From Lumnitzera littorea (lineage: Eukaryota > Streptophyta > Magnoliopsida > Myrtales > Combretaceae), in the NCBI GenBank assembly GCA_024138015.1, contig JAMXBB010000009.1, forward strand, positions 96,146,098-96,210,097: a DNA stretch of 64,000 nucleotides, read 5' to 3'. Position numbers and translations under genes: made by a program. Positions 35,401 to 48,041 of the stretch are shown in pieces; position 1 is the stretch's first letter, and each line of letters opens with the position of its first letter. The notes under the pieces are model-generated. The model was not told where the DNA came from. It searched no databases and saw nothing but the letters and a program-made list of their open reading frames with translations.

Positions 35401-38340
35401 ATGATATTGTTTCTAGTTAAAAAATTTTGTGTAAGATGTGTATGATATATAGATAATTACTATGTAGCCCGAATTTTGATTTGAATATTTTTAATATTTA
35501 TTGCATTTTTTGGATCGAAAATAGCTCGAAAATAGGCTGAAATTATGAATTAAATAGGAAATTATGAAATTAATTGATGAAATGGACATGTACTTATTTA
35601 TAATAAATAATAATAGTATTGAGTCAGATTGAAATTAATTTGGTATAAAAAGAATTATAATTGGGTAATTTATAATAATTTAGGGGTAAAATCGTCAATA
35701 CGAATATATAGGCGATAGGTCAAAAACTTGAAACCAAGTGATAACTGAATTTCCTATATTTTTGGGAGTCTATAGAAATTTTGGGGGAATTATTTGGTAA
35801 CCTAAACTATTTATTACGAATTTACTAAGTAAAATAGCTTAATTTACAAATCATGGTGTATTTGTAATATTAATGAGCTAAAATGAATTAAATAGTTAAA
35901 TAAAAACTATATATAGGATTGCTGATTAGATTGGATTAAATGGATATTTTTATTATATTTATTAATATTTTCTGATCGGGATACACTTTAGGTATATTAG
36001 AATTAGAGAATACTTATATTGTAACAATATATAAACAAATTAGATAAAAATACAATTTAATAACGTAAATTACGTATAATACGATCATATTTATATAATT
36101 ATGTATAACTGTATTAGAAACTCAAACTACCCGTTAAAAGTTGTCTCTAGAAATAGAACTCGTAAAATGTATCGTTAAGTCTATATGAATCCAATTACAC
36201 TAATTTTGTTAAAATCGGACAACCTTAAGTAATTTAACCTATAACTTTATCATATTCAAGGATGTACATATTTTGGTAACCATACCGGAATTAAAACGTG
36301 AATTAATAAATTAAAAGTACGTTTTGATACAATCGAAACGATATATAATACATAACAGTATATATGATGTATAGTATCAACAATTAATAACTTAATTCGA
36401 TATATAGTGATAATACGACTATATATTATGGAAATAATAATATATATATATATGAATATAACCATTTTAGATTAAACCCTAATGTTTTCATAATTATTAC
36501 GAAAACTAAATTTGGGTCTTTTGTGTAATTAGGACCTTCCAATACAAAGATGGTTGATGATTCGAGTCAGCAATAGCAAACGTCTAAACAAGTAAGTTAG
36601 GATTATGGCTTCACCACTTGTTTGGATACTATTTAAAGTATCCAGAGACCCAAGAGTATTTCTAGTTGTGTTTATAGTTAGATGATTGTGCCCATGCTGT
36701 GTGTGTGAATAATACTCAATTGTAACAGGAGTTCAACTCCCTAGTGTGTTGTTCTGTATATTTGCATGGATTCCATATTATGTGAACTTGTTGGTCACCC
36801 CTGATTAAAAATAATGTTTATTTAACTAAAATAAAACTGGACATGCACAACACCCATTAGGGGAAACGATTAAGAGTGTTAGGCCAAATATCGACTTCCT
36901 TCTATGAGAATAGCTGAAATAGTCATTTCCCCATCCTTAGTCGAATTAAGTGACAAGTGAGGAAGTCACGACAAAGTTGGGGGGTTGTGGTTCGAAGGCG
37001 GTCATGGGAGGAGGGTGTTCTCTATTACACAAGCCTAGGTTTGGTCTGACTTGAGTCGCGATAAAACTCCTCAATCTGGGTTAAAGCAGATGTAATTTCT
37101 CTAACCTCACAATGGACCGGATAAAACTGTATAATGTTTCATTTGAGTGATTGCATTGCATTTCATCATAATTATTAACCTTATTTGTGAATGTGTAGTA
37201 CTCTTCTAACTCCGTCCCATTTACTGAGCTAGTTATGCTTACATCCCTATAAACTCTTTCGCAGGTATTGAGTAAGGATAGGATTTTCAGATACCATCGT
37301 TCCTAGGTTAGTGTGCTGCTGTTTGGGAAAGTGAGGATCGAAGAATCAACTAAACCTAGGCTTTTAACTTTATCTTTGAGTTTTGAGGAAACTAATTAGG
37401 AATTCCCTAGGAGCCCACTAGTTTCTTAACTTATTGTATATAAACTGCAAAACCTGTGGTTTTTAATAAACTCTTATTGTAAACTTTACCTTTGGATGTA
37501 AACCGTTTGTATAAATACTATTATGGTACTAAACAACGGGTTGTATAGAACAAGTATTTTATAAAAGCTCTACTACAAGTTTAGTTATTAATAGGTGTCA
37601 GAACAGACATTTCAAGCTGGTTGAGTTGTGCACCTTATGGGAACTGTATCTACGATAGCAACTGTGAGGTCAGCTTCTATCTTAGATTAGTTTACACGGC
37701 GAGACTGTTATGACTCTTCCTGTTTGAGGCGTGACATAGGCCCAACCATCCTAGTTCAACTTTAGATGGAAGAAATGCCTAAATAACCAAGTCATAGGCC
37801 TCCACAACTAGGCTTTCTACTGTAAGGAACTTAAGCTAACCTTGAAATACTTAAAGCACTTTTATTGGAATTCAGAGAAGAGCAATTGTAGCCCAAGCTC
37901 AAAAGGCTTCACGTATATGCAAAATGACTTCTCACCCTAAAGGTTGTATGCCTTTTCACCCTCCCCAAGACTCTCTAACTACTTACCATTAACCTCGATC
38001 CTCATAGCTTGGCATACCTTGTCAAAAAGCCTTGCAATTGTGCTTATACACCACGAAATCTATTACATTCTCATTTGTGCTTGTAGGCTATAGCTCCACT
38101 ATGGCCTTCTTCTCCTTGCCATCATCAGTATACACCTCTTAAGGCTTCACCACCAAAAGTCTCCTCCTTTCTGCTCAAGAAACAACTCAACGCTTCCGTT
38201 GCTCATCGTCGCCACTATTATTTAAAGGGGAGTAGGGTTAGTTATTGCTAGGATCTTAGCCAAGGTCAAGCACTCACCTTAGAATCCCAAGTTTCTCTAT
38301 TTAGCCATTATTTCAGTGTGCTTAATTTGAGAAGGAAATT
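32450..38340 (-). pseudogene. Antisense ORF of Tat element A, split by a solo LTR
   Basis: Minus-strand reading starts near an ATG at 38303-38305 and runs to about 32460, interrupted by the solo LTR at 34194-37736 (removing it joins ...GDGWAYAHGDHE-like reading without loss). A W-K-H-K-F-F motif lies near 34114-34138, the equivalent of the G-W-K-E-K-F motif at 731-755. Near 32700-32860 it encodes a Lys/Glu-rich, probable coiled-coil part (KLEGKKKELEEAQVGFY) and then KKVIAKFGLDRGWMV. Reverse-oriented extra ORFs between pol and 3' LTR are known in Tat elements such as Grande. The product's role is unknown. Multiple stops show it is dead. Confidence 0.6.
34194..37736 (+). mobile_element. Solo long LTR (copy 2), nested in Tat element A
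   Basis: Begins TGTAAACTCCC and ends GAGGCGTGACA; 3543 bp. Flanking 5-mers TAGAT and TAGGC may be a decayed target duplication, and GGGCATAGGCCC is restored when the insert is removed. CCATTAGGGGAAA at 36854-36866 and the TAGTCGAATTAAGTGACAAG block near 36940 match copy 1 (26448 and 26540). A possible TATA box (TTATAAATC) lies near 34948. No coding sequence or partner LTR. Confidence 0.75.
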
Positions 38341-38844
38341 AAAGAACAAAAGCTTCAAGGATTTGAAAGAAGTTTGAATTTAGGAGATTTCTAAAGAAAA
38401 TTGGGTAAAGTTTCAACTAGGGTTTCGACTGAAGGTGAAGAAATAAGGACTCCCCATAGCTTTTATAGAGGTAAACTAGGGGCAAGTGAACCATCTCTTC
38501 TTGTTGGAATGAAGATCACCTCCTAGCCATATACATGTCTTCGTCAAATGTTTAATGGCCTAAATCCTTTCAACACGCAGATTGCTAACATGGCTACCTA
38601 TGCCTTCCCCAAGCACTGCACCCAATCTTAGCTACCATAATTACACCTCAACTAGACCAATCATCATATGAGTTAAGTCTAAGTCACTTCATCGTACAAG
38701 CACTCAATCAAGTTACATCAAGCGTCACGTTAACTACCTAAGTGCTCAGTAGCTCCTGTCTATACAATCACTCCATTAGAGCTTAGGGCCGAGGCTTTAA
38801 AGCCTAAAGTGGTCTACTTTCCTTACTACCTCAACACCAAGGAG

Positions 38845-38864
38845 AGTTGGGGTTAGGGGAGGGG
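38845..38864 (+). other. Polypurine tract of Tat element A
   Basis: Purine-rich stretch ending GGGGAGGGG directly before TAAGTGTTGATAGG, the start of the 3' LTR. Confidence 0.7.
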
Positions 38865-38919
38865 TAAGTGTTGATAGGTTAGTTTAGGCCTGGGCTCCTA
38901 AAGCCTAAACCAAGTTGAT

Positions 38920-39780
38920 CGGAAGAACCCCCTAAATAGATCATATGCAGCCAAGCTAAAGGACTTTAAGGACTCACTCAGAGAATACTAACTAGAAGCC
39001 CCATCTAAGATAAGAATTCCTCTCCCAATCTCTATGTTTCCTTCTATTGTCAACTTGAATACCGAGCTGTCACATGCACCAAACCTACCAAGCAACTGTG
39101 CCATGACACGACAATATCCGAGTAAATAGCCTCAAGTGACTATCTGAGTCGATCCCTTAAGCTAACCACTAGCATCTAACCCCAGCCCAAGATGAGTACT
39201 TTCTAGCGACTAACTAACTAAGCTCCAACCCGACTTGATCCAAATCAGGTTGACCCCAATTGCAGACCCTCTTTTCTTCATTTCGCCTAATTTATACCAT
39301 ATTTTAGAACATTCAACTACTATGCAATACGTCTTCTGGTACAACATTTCAGAAGGATTCTTTACTTTTTCGTACTAAATATTCTTAGTCTCTTTTGCCT
39401 CTTTTAGTATGTTTTATGTATCCTCTTTGTAGATTACCCTTTTGTCTTTTCGTGTATGTAAGGTAACCCTAGTAGGATGGGTATGTAAACCCCCACTCAA
39501 TGTATGTAAACAATCAATCAATTATCAAAATTAATATAAGTTTCTTTTGTAAGCAACCCTAGTGTTCTCCTTAGCCTTAACTCTTATCTGTTCCCTTTAG
39601 CAAGGAGCAGTGGCGAGTGACCCTATAGTTCATATCAGTAAGTCATATCCGGCGGATTATAAGCCAAGTAAGATTGATAGGTGCATCATATCTAGTTGCT
39701 AGTTGCTTAGACTTTACTAGCTTTTCTTTATTTTCTTTTATTTCTCTTTGTTATAGTCTTCTTTTGTATGTCCGACCTCG
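38920..39780. other. Unassigned ~0.75-kb insertion in the 3' LTR of element A
   Basis: Present in the 3' LTR and absent from the 5' LTR. It contains CAATCAATCAATTATC and GTAACCCTAGTAGGATGG, which look like part of another element's LTR. Ends are approximate and it could instead be old LTR sequence lost from the 5' copy. Confidence 0.35.
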
Positions 39781-39963
39781 AAGATGCATCACAAGTACTT
39801 CCAACTGCTCGAGTACCCCAAAGCACCTTTTCAAGATAAAGAACCTAATCTCCTCCAATGACCTATTCAGTCCTCCTTTGCAAGCTCATACTTAGTTAAG
39901 CAACCTGCATGAGGTTCCTTAAGCACCTTGCTATATCCGGTCCACTTGCAAGCTAGCATTACC

Positions 39964-41318
39964 TGTTCACACCACTTAATAATATGAATTCAGCATATGA
40001 TTTCTATGGTTAATTTGTGCTATTTTAGATATTGATCTAGTCATTTTAGATTATTTTGAGCTTAATTTGTTTAAATATGGTTTTCAAGAACTTCAAGAGC
40101 ATTATATGAACTTTTAAGGATTATTATCAATTTTTGGAGTATTCCAAAGTAAAAACATTGATCAAAGATTGCAATAGACAAATTGCGAGTGAGAAACGAA
40201 GTCTAATAAAGATCACAGTTAAGGACCATGGCTATGGTCCTTACTCATATTCCTTTCATAAATCAATTTCATCAAGTTTTAAAGATTTCAAACAAAGTGA
40301 AAGTACACGCCCCAACTCTATGGCCATGTACCCCACTAGTAAACATGTCATGATTTCTAAATCTTCTATTTTTGTTAGGTTTTTTTTTTTTTTTTTTTTG
40401 TAATGCTAGGCCCACTTCTTGTTAATAGGTGTTTAGGCTTAAGGTTACAAGGAGAGCTCCCTTAAGAAGAGTTGTAGCTAGAATTATATTAGGGCCCTCT
40501 CAACATTACTTCTTCTTTTCTTTTAATTATGTTGTTACTTTTAATTATTCTTAATAATTTGTTATTGAACATTAGTTCTTCTTGCAACAACTTCTTATTC
40601 AATCTATGATTTTATTTTTTTGAAGATCTAACTACACCAATTATATTATCATCAATTAGTATTTACACGGATTACTAATTTGATGTGTAAGTTTGCTATA
40701 GTGACAAAAGTCCTACAGTGAATAGACAAGTGTAATTAGAGAGAATTGGGACTAACTAAACCATTTAGTAGTTCGCTCCTTCCAGATTAAGGTGACCTTA
40801 TTACGACTAACCTAATAGCGGGATCCAAGTTCTTAATGCGATCTTATAACGCATTATTCAGAAGTGATTCAAGTAGAAAAGGTCTCAGAATTAGAAAGAG
40901 GCTAGAGAAGCAAGTCTGGTCAATTCAGATTAAGCATCTCTACAGTCTAAAGAATAATTGAGATTAAATGATTGCGTATAAGTAGGTAGTAGATAACAAC
41001 AATTTATTAAGGATTATGTGCTATTTCTTTTTATTGAATCATTCTTGTTTATTTTAATTTTGTTTATTTAGTTTAATTATTTTATTTGTTCTTATATATT
41101 TTATTGTCCTTATTTTATTTTTATCGTTTCTTATTGATCTCTCTTTCTTAATCACAATTATTCCACATTATTAAGTTAGGTAGTCGATGATTTAGGGTAA
41201 ATCGCTAGTAACCTAAAGTTCTCACATTCATAGTTCCTCGTAGGATCGACACTTGGATTCACATCCGCTTATCTATATCATAACTTAACCAAATGCACTT
41301 GCTTGACACATACGTACA
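39964..41318 (+). mobile_element. Athila-like solo LTR (1355 bp) in the 3' LTR of element A
   Basis: Splits a stretch that is continuous in the 5' LTR (around 17755-17785). Candidate ends are TGTTCACACC and ACGTACA, with flanks TTACC and TAATC, so the boundaries are approximate. Near its right end it shares AGGATCGACACTTGGA with the Athila-like LTRs (near 21692 and 30385), and its length is almost the same (1355 against 1358 and 1367). It also has a GACCATGGCTATGGTC palindrome near 40227-40242. Confidence 0.6.
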
Positions 41319-41939
41319 TAATCACTGCCTCGAGCACCTCTTTACCCCATATACGTCAAGGTTCTTAGAAACCATACCTAGCGCACTCCACCTTAGCCCA
41401 ACTCCTTAGCTCAAGGTAACCTCAGCCCTCAAGCACTCACTAGGTGCTCGGTATGTAGCTTAGCGCCATTACCTCATTAATTGCCCTTTAACATCTATGG
41501 TACGTCCAGTAAATCCTGTAACCCTGGACATGTCAACCTCCTAGGTTTCAAACATGGCCACAATTTGTCCAAGGTCGACTAAGTAACAAAAGCATTCTTA
41601 TCTTATTGTAGTACATGTCCCCTACAATAGCTACATATGATCAAACTATGGAATGCCACGTGTCCTTGACAAGTGAGCTCATTGTTCCTTTTTATTCTCT
41701 CTTCACTAACTTAAGCATCGAAGTGCCCTCGTTGACACCACCATGTTGGGCTTTTTTGCAAGTCCTCCATCTAGCACAACTGACGAACTACCTAAAGCAA
41801 CCACCAACCCCTCACTCATGATATCAACCATCACCAGTTTATTTCTAGGTTTTCCAAAGTTTTAGGTTCCCATTCAAACAACAGAATCTTTCTTATGTTA
41901 AGCTTAATTTTCGTGGGTTTAGTCATATGGGTGAAAGTG

Positions 41940-44500
41940 AGAATGCCATATGAGTTTTCTATAATGGAATTTTCAAAGTGGTCCTCGACAATATTAAATA
42001 TAATGAGGGCTAAGAAGGACTTTTTGTATATAAATTTAAGTGAATGCTCATTCTCTTATCTTACTAAGAGATAGTCTGAGGTGTTACATGCAATGATATT
42101 TCAATTATGCACTTTAGGAAGCCCAATATTCAAAAACTTATTGATGCATTGACTATGATTTCAAATAACATAGGGTTGATAGAGATGCTTTATTATTTGT
42201 TACATGATGGACTAATTAACATTTATGTTAAACACGAGATTGTCAACTATGAAAGTCATTCATTTCCCCCTATAGAATATGCCAGTAGTGCAGACTTTGA
42301 CAATATTGATAGCAATGATGAGGATGATGTGTTGTTCAATATTGAGGATGATGATGAATTAGATGAAAAGCTATTAGAAGTTAAGAGAAATTTATGGGAG
42401 TTTATTGTGGGACAAACAAGTAAGAATGGAAGAAGTAGAATAAATCTTGAAGCAAAAAACTTAGGGAGTGATCAAGGGGCTTTACATCTAGAAATTAAAG
42501 GAGATAGGTATCAAACCAATTAAGGAGATGATGAAATCGAAAATGATTAATTTGACAAGGACAAAAGCAATGAGAGTGGTGAAGACAAGATTGTAAGGAT
42601 AAGATCTAAATATCTTATATATGAGCCTAACATGAGAAATCTTATATTTGTAATATCTTTGGTGTTTGAAGATGCAAAAATTTTTAAGGAAGCAATTATT
42701 AGGCATAACCTATCCCAACAAAAGGAGTTTAAGACTTTAAAAGATCATTGAGAGGAAGTTCATGTAAAGTAGTGTAAAAGACAAGTGTCCTCACCTAATG
42801 TATGGCGCATTAGATAGTAAGACTAGTTCCTTCCAATTGAAAACCTATGTAAGTAAGCATACATATGGGTCCTTTAAAAATCAAATGGTTAAGAGCTCTA
42901 TGATTGAAAAAAAAAAAATTCAACACTATTGAAGCAATGCCCGACATCAAACTTATAGCATTGAAAAATCTAGTTAGAACTGAGTTAGGTGTAAATGTCA
43001 CATGAAGTCAATGTACAAGAGCAAAGATTCAAATTCATAACCAGTTGATGGCTTCTTATACCGAGGAATATAAAATGCTTTGGGATTATGCTCATGAACT
43101 TCGCATAAAGAATCTAAGAAATATAGTATTGATGAAAGTTAATTAAGCTATCCCCTGAAAGCAAGCCTAAGTTTAATTGTTTCTAGATATGCTTTCATGT
43201 ATTAAAGAAGGGCCTTCTTGATGGTAATAGAAGAATAATTGGATTGGAATGTTGTTTCCTTAAGGGATGTTGTAAAGATGAAATTCATTTTGTACCATAG
43301 GTAAGGATGCTAATAACTAGACATTTTCAATTGCATGGGTTATGATGAAGATAGAAAGTAAAGATTCATAGAGTTTATTCTTGGAAGCGCTAATAGATGA
43401 CATGGAAATAGAATAAGGTAGCGAACATAAATGGACTTCGATGAGTGATAAGCAAAAGGTTTACCACTTTTCTTTCCCTTCTTTGAAATTGTTGAAATAT
43501 ATTTCCTTATGCTTACCCATGTGAACTATAGAAAACTAACTCATTATTTTGCTATTTTGTGAGGTCCAGTAGAAGCAACATGTAATTTAATGCCTAGTGT
43601 AAAGTATTGCATGTGCGTTCAACATATATATGCCAATCGGGGCATTTACTTCAAAGGGTTGCTTTTTGAAAAAGCAATTTTGGGCAATAGCAAAGAGCAC
43701 AAATGTGCTAGACTTTGAAGCAACATCTACTCAACTTTAAAGGTTGAGCCCTTATGCATATGAGAGCTTAATGACAAACAAGAATGAACACTAGTGCTAG
43801 GCCTTTTTCAATACTTGTGTAAGGTGTGATATTATCAATAATAACATGAGTAAGGCCTTCAATGGGCGTATTTTAGAGGCATGGTGCAAGGCAATCATCA
43901 ATATGCTGGAGGACATTCGATACATTGTGTTAGATCAATGTACATGCAGTGTGATGCATGTCCAAAGTAAGATTGTAGATTCAGTCCTAAGATCCTTAAG
44001 AAACTTGAAGAAATCTAAATGAATGCTAGATGTTGTGAAGTATTTTAGGGTGGAGAGTTAGTATATGGGATCAAGCATAATGATGAACAACACAATGTAG
44101 ACATTGTGAAATGTAGTTGTGTATGTTGTGCTTAGGACTTTACTGGTATTCCATTTTGTCATGCAATTACTGCTATCAATTGTAAGGGTGATGCTCCTAA
44201 GCAATACATTAACCTGTTTTATTATCAAAGTATGCAAGCAGCTGCTTATGCTAACATGTTGACACTTATTAGTGGTCCAAAATTTTAGAGTAAGACTAAT
44301 CGTAAAGGGCTAGAACCGCTTCCTCCTAAGGTATAAAGTGGAAAGGTGTAAATTAAAGTGTAGGAAGGAACCCTTGGAGATGGTAAGCGAGGTACAAATG
44401 TTACGTAAAGGTCAATTGAAGACATGTAGTCGATGTCAAAGGCTAGGCCATATCAAGATGGGATAACCTTCAAGGCTTAATGAACCTTCAAAACATAAGT
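41940..44500 (+). pseudogene. MULE (MuDR-type) transposase, decayed
   Basis: Conceptual reading over several frames. The N-terminal plant-MULE region runs from about 41960; its longest open part is 42107-42523, with DALTMISNNIGLIEMLYYLL and an acidic stretch rich in D and E. The MuDR DNA-binding domain follows near 42590-42860 (V-F-E-D-A-K-I-F-K-E-A-I). A catalytic-core segment lies near 43225-43280 (R-R-I-I-G-L-E-C-C-F-L-K-G). A SWIM-type zinc finger lies near 44120-44170, and a C-terminal zinc knuckle (C-x2-C...G-H) near 44420-44460. Many stops and frameshifts. It lies between the inverted repeats of the MULE in the sense orientation. Confidence 0.8.
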
Positions 44501-44509
44501 GAAAGACAT

Positions 44510-46490
44510 TTTCCTCCTAACTCTATCATTTAAATATAGGCCTATTTTCATTGTAGTTTTGTGCTAGTCTAACTTTTGGATTTGCTGTGCAGGGTAAGTA
44601 ACCTGATTGAATAATAACTGAAGGATCCATGCGCAATTGCCAATCTCTTATGAACTATGAAATGAGTTGCTAAACTATTCTCTATTCATTTTGAATTAGG
44701 TCATTATAGTATCAATGTTTGAACAATGCTTTTAAGTTATTGCTAAGACTCAAAGATTTATTTATAAATAGAAAAAGAATGAATATTTCCATATTGGAAT
44801 GTGACAATAAAATTGATCAAGTAATTGGATAGTATTCACAGTAAGATTAAAGTAATATGTTCAAAAGTGACGAAAATTAAAGATTTGCTAGAATGACTAC
44901 TTTAAGTTGAAGATTAACAAATTTGGCTTTTGGTCAAATCATTTAATATTCATTTCTATTAAATATGTTTCGCAAAGACTTTCATTTAAAGATGTCAAGC
45001 TTTAATGATATAGATTTTAGCATAACACTAACACTCTATTTTCAAAAAGTTGAAATTTAGTTGAGCTTTTCTCTCTTGAATGATATGTTGGAATGAATCC
45101 TAATTTTATTTTATTTTATTTTTTTAGTTGTAGAGTAATGAAACCACTTATGTATAAGGTAATGTTTATGAGGTATCACAATAACCATGCCAAGATGAAA
45201 TGCCTTTTACTCAAGCTTCATCCATCACTGCTATCTTCTTTGCAATAAGGCCACACCACCACCATAAAAGAGCTTTCATTGACTAAAATTAATTGGCATT
45301 GATCTAGATAGCAGTTTACACTTTTGTGTGTGCTAGTAACTCTTCACATTTATTCATTTTTATAGAAACTGTCTTTTTTTTTCTTCATTTGGATAAGAGG
45401 TTGAATTAGCATTCATTAGCATTGTTATTTTGATGTGAGTTGATAAATACAATGCTTTGTTGTTGGGATTGTATTAAGAATTAATACTTTTGTTATCTAT
45501 TTTCACTAAAGATGTAACGTAGATTAAACTAACAAGGCAATTGGATCTAACTTGATTTAGTTCTTGAGAAATGTACACATGTCTATATCTTAAATGTTTA
45601 TATTTTATTCACTGAACCGACAAAGCAACCATTATTTGGCTTTTATATTATTGATATCTTATATGTGCTACTTGATTTTTTTTTAAATTATTGCATTTTT
45701 ATTAATTTAGTGAACCAGCATAAAGGAAGAATTCTTAATATTTTGAATGAGAAACTTTTCCTTAGACAACATACAAAATGGATAAATACATGAAAATGTA
45801 TAAAATTGACCAATAATTTAAGTGTCAATTTCAAATGTTTCCTTACTTCCATAATTTCAATGTTTTGAAACCAAAATGCTCGTTTTTTTTTTCCCAAAAG
45901 GTATCGGCTTTTGAAATGTATTAAAAATTGAGTATAGCTAACTTTCTTTTACTTTATTTTTATCTTTCATTTGAAAGAATGTACTTGCTAATTAAAAAAC
46001 CTACATTTTAGGCATGATGAATGAGTAATGCATCTTTCAAAAAGGAAAGACAAACGACTAAAATAAGAGAAGCAAAAAGCCTAATTAAATTTACTATTTC
46101 AATGCTTAATACTATGTCGATCATAGTATTTTTTGCAAGGAATTATAATGAAATCCTACAGAAGACAAAATGAAAAAAATATAAGAAGATACAAACTATT
46201 TTATTAGTGGAGTTATAAATAGATAAATTGAACCAAATTTACTCTATAGCTACAAGTTAGTTAAAATAAAAAGAGTACATTAACTACACCTACTAAAATA
46301 AGACGTAACTCGCCATTGTAATATTATCAAATTTTTACTGAAGTTTGAACCACAAATCCATAAATATATTTTTAATTAAAAACATTGGACCATAACAACA
46401 CACACAACCCATATTATAATTGTTTATCTACTTCCTAGCAATAAACACCATTAACCACTTCTTGGTTGCCTATCTTATTGTTTATCTACA
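44510..46490. other. Non-coding interior of the MULE
   Basis: AT-rich, no domain found on either strand. Holds possible introns and untranslated parts of the transposase gene, or further unrecognised insertions. Confidence 0.4.
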
Positions 46491-46497
46491 AGCCATA

Positions 46498-46701
46498 TTA
46501 CAATTGCACAAAAAAATAAAATGATGAGATTAACCACTCCTTATAGTTAACTTCATTATTCATTGCAACTTGATATACACAAGCATGTAACCATCTCCTC
46601 TCTTTGTATGCATGTCCATGAGGTGCCAGATTAATCCACCTAAAAAACCCACAATTGTCATTGTTTCTGTATAATGAGCAACCGTAGAACCTCCTTCCCA
46701 C
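46498..46701 (-). pseudogene. GRF-type zinc finger fragment inside the MULE
   Basis: Minus-strand reading ENVGRRFYGCSLYR, then NDNCGFFRWIN, matches the core of GRF zinc fingers (GRxFxxC ... CGFFxW), which bind nucleic acids and in plants often occur in transposon-linked ORFs. A TGA precedes the fragment, no ATG heads it, and the first Cys pair of the finger is not visible. It lies antisense to the transposase about 2 kb downstream. It is either cargo picked up by the MULE or a second transposon gene. Confidence 0.55.
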
Positions 46702-48041
46702 GTTTTCTCATGAGTTGGTATGCTTTCATCTTTAAGAACATCTAATCTTCAACGCCTCACACCAGAGGATATGCTTTGATACAAATTTGTGGATGAACAT
46801 ACAAACCCAATATCACGCGTAACTAAGGAATGAGTCCAAGCTACGAGATGGCTCGAAAAGTAAATGATAATTGAAGGTTAAGTAGGGTTTCCATGCATCG
46901 ATGTTGAATATGATGCACCAATGCCGAATATGACGTAACGACACGTCACATGAGCTTAAGATGCACTTGATATGACACATAAGTGTAGTCAAAGATTACT
47001 CACCACTAATCCACGCTCAAAGGACTAGATAAAAGTAGCTCAAGAGTAAGCAACAGAACACTTAGCTCAAGAGAATGTGTCTGAAAAGTGCAATCTTATA
47101 ACTGTTGCGGCTATTACAATGTACAAGTATTTATATAACTCAATTGGGGTAAATCTTAAGCAAGAGTAAATTACAGAAAAAAAAAAAAGATTCCTACTAA
47201 TAAAGGAAAAGAAGAATAATTTATAGGGGTATCAATGTAATCGTGCAAAAAGAATATCCATTAGCAATATGGATAGTACGAATATCAAAAAAATAACAAT
47301 GCATGCTCATAATTTTGCCAACTCTGTAGTCCCAAGAACATAGCGGGCTGAGCAGGGGTAGGTCTTAATCAGGTTTGATTGGTACCGATGGTTCAATAGC
47401 TTAGATTGTTGGGACTAGACAAGGGTTAGCTCAGGGGTGATACACTTTCGGGTTAGCCTCAGGTCGTTGGCTCCTAGCAGCTATTAACCCAGCTTCAATA
47501 GTGGTCAGGTTAATAGCATTCTGATTTGATGCTAGGAATGTTGCATGATTGAGAGGTCGACTCGGCACGTAGATTGGTCACCTTAGTAGCTTCTTGGATG
47601 ATGTGGAGAGCAAAGTAACTTAGCAAGTAAGGCTAGAGTAAGCACTACTCTTCAATGCTTAACTCTCATCAAACAACTCGATGAACCATCTAAGCGAGCC
47701 CTCGAGTTCAAGAATGCGTGAGTGGTCCTTAATCCCTATCACTCTTTGAGAGAAATTATCACTTATTTCATTTACAAGATTCAATGCACATTACATCAAT
47801 CTCTTAATAAAAAAAAGATTGACATTTGTTCCTCCTCGTTTTCTTATTCTTCTAACATGATTATAGTAAAGTAAAAATTAAGGGTTCTTTTCTAAAAGTT
47901 TGGGGATTGCTAAACTAGGGGTTTTATGACATTAGGGCTCTTAATTTGAATCTTGATGCTTTTACAATTTTAAACAGGTTAGAAAGTTCCTTTTTTACGT
48001 TCGTCTATTGTAGAAAAACTTATGCTTTTGGTGTTTATTTT
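46702..48041. other. Unassigned MULE interior with a higher-GC block
   Basis: No coding sequence found. 47330-47790 is distinctly richer in G and C than its surroundings and may be part of an old LTR insertion. A possible TATA box (TATTTATATAAC) lies near 47128. Confidence 0.35.

Larger units (their letters stand above)
17548..41836 (+). mobile_element. Tat-lineage Ty3/gypsy retrotransposon (element A), nested in the MULE
   Basis: Flanked by a perfect 5-base target duplication GTTTA (17543-17547 and 41837-41841). The order is 5' LTR, degenerate primer-binding site, gag remnant, RT and RNase H remnants, integrase remnant, an ORF region on the opposite strand, polypurine tract and 3' LTR. Much of gag, all protease and the first half of RT are deleted. 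Three large insertions interrupt it: 20392-30435, 34194-37736 and 39964-41318. Tat assignment rests on the domain order, the RT and RNase H wording, the antisense extra ORF and the LTR signature. All coding parts are pseudogenes. Confidence 0.85.
38865..41836 (+). repeat. 3' LTR of Tat element A, enlarged by insertions
   Basis: Starts TAAGTGTTGATAGG and ends ATCAACCATCACCA like the 5' LTR, but is 2972 bp rather than 862. An Athila-like solo LTR (39964-41318) accounts for 1355 bases. Another ~750 bases, roughly 38920-39780, have no counterpart in the 5' LTR. The U5 signature TAACTTAAGCATCG lies near 41706 and GGGCTTTTTTGCAAGTCC near 41750. Confidence 0.75.

Noticed and set aside
36256..36465. 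AT-rich open frame inside the solo LTR as a gene
   Set aside because: Isoleucine/tyrosine-rich translation arises from AT-rich non-coding LTR sequence.
24194..37736. Copies 1 and 2 of the long LTR as the two LTRs of one element
   Set aside because: Copy 1 sits inside the Athila-like element and copy 2 inside the Tat antisense ORF; each excision restores its own host sequence, so they are separate insertions.
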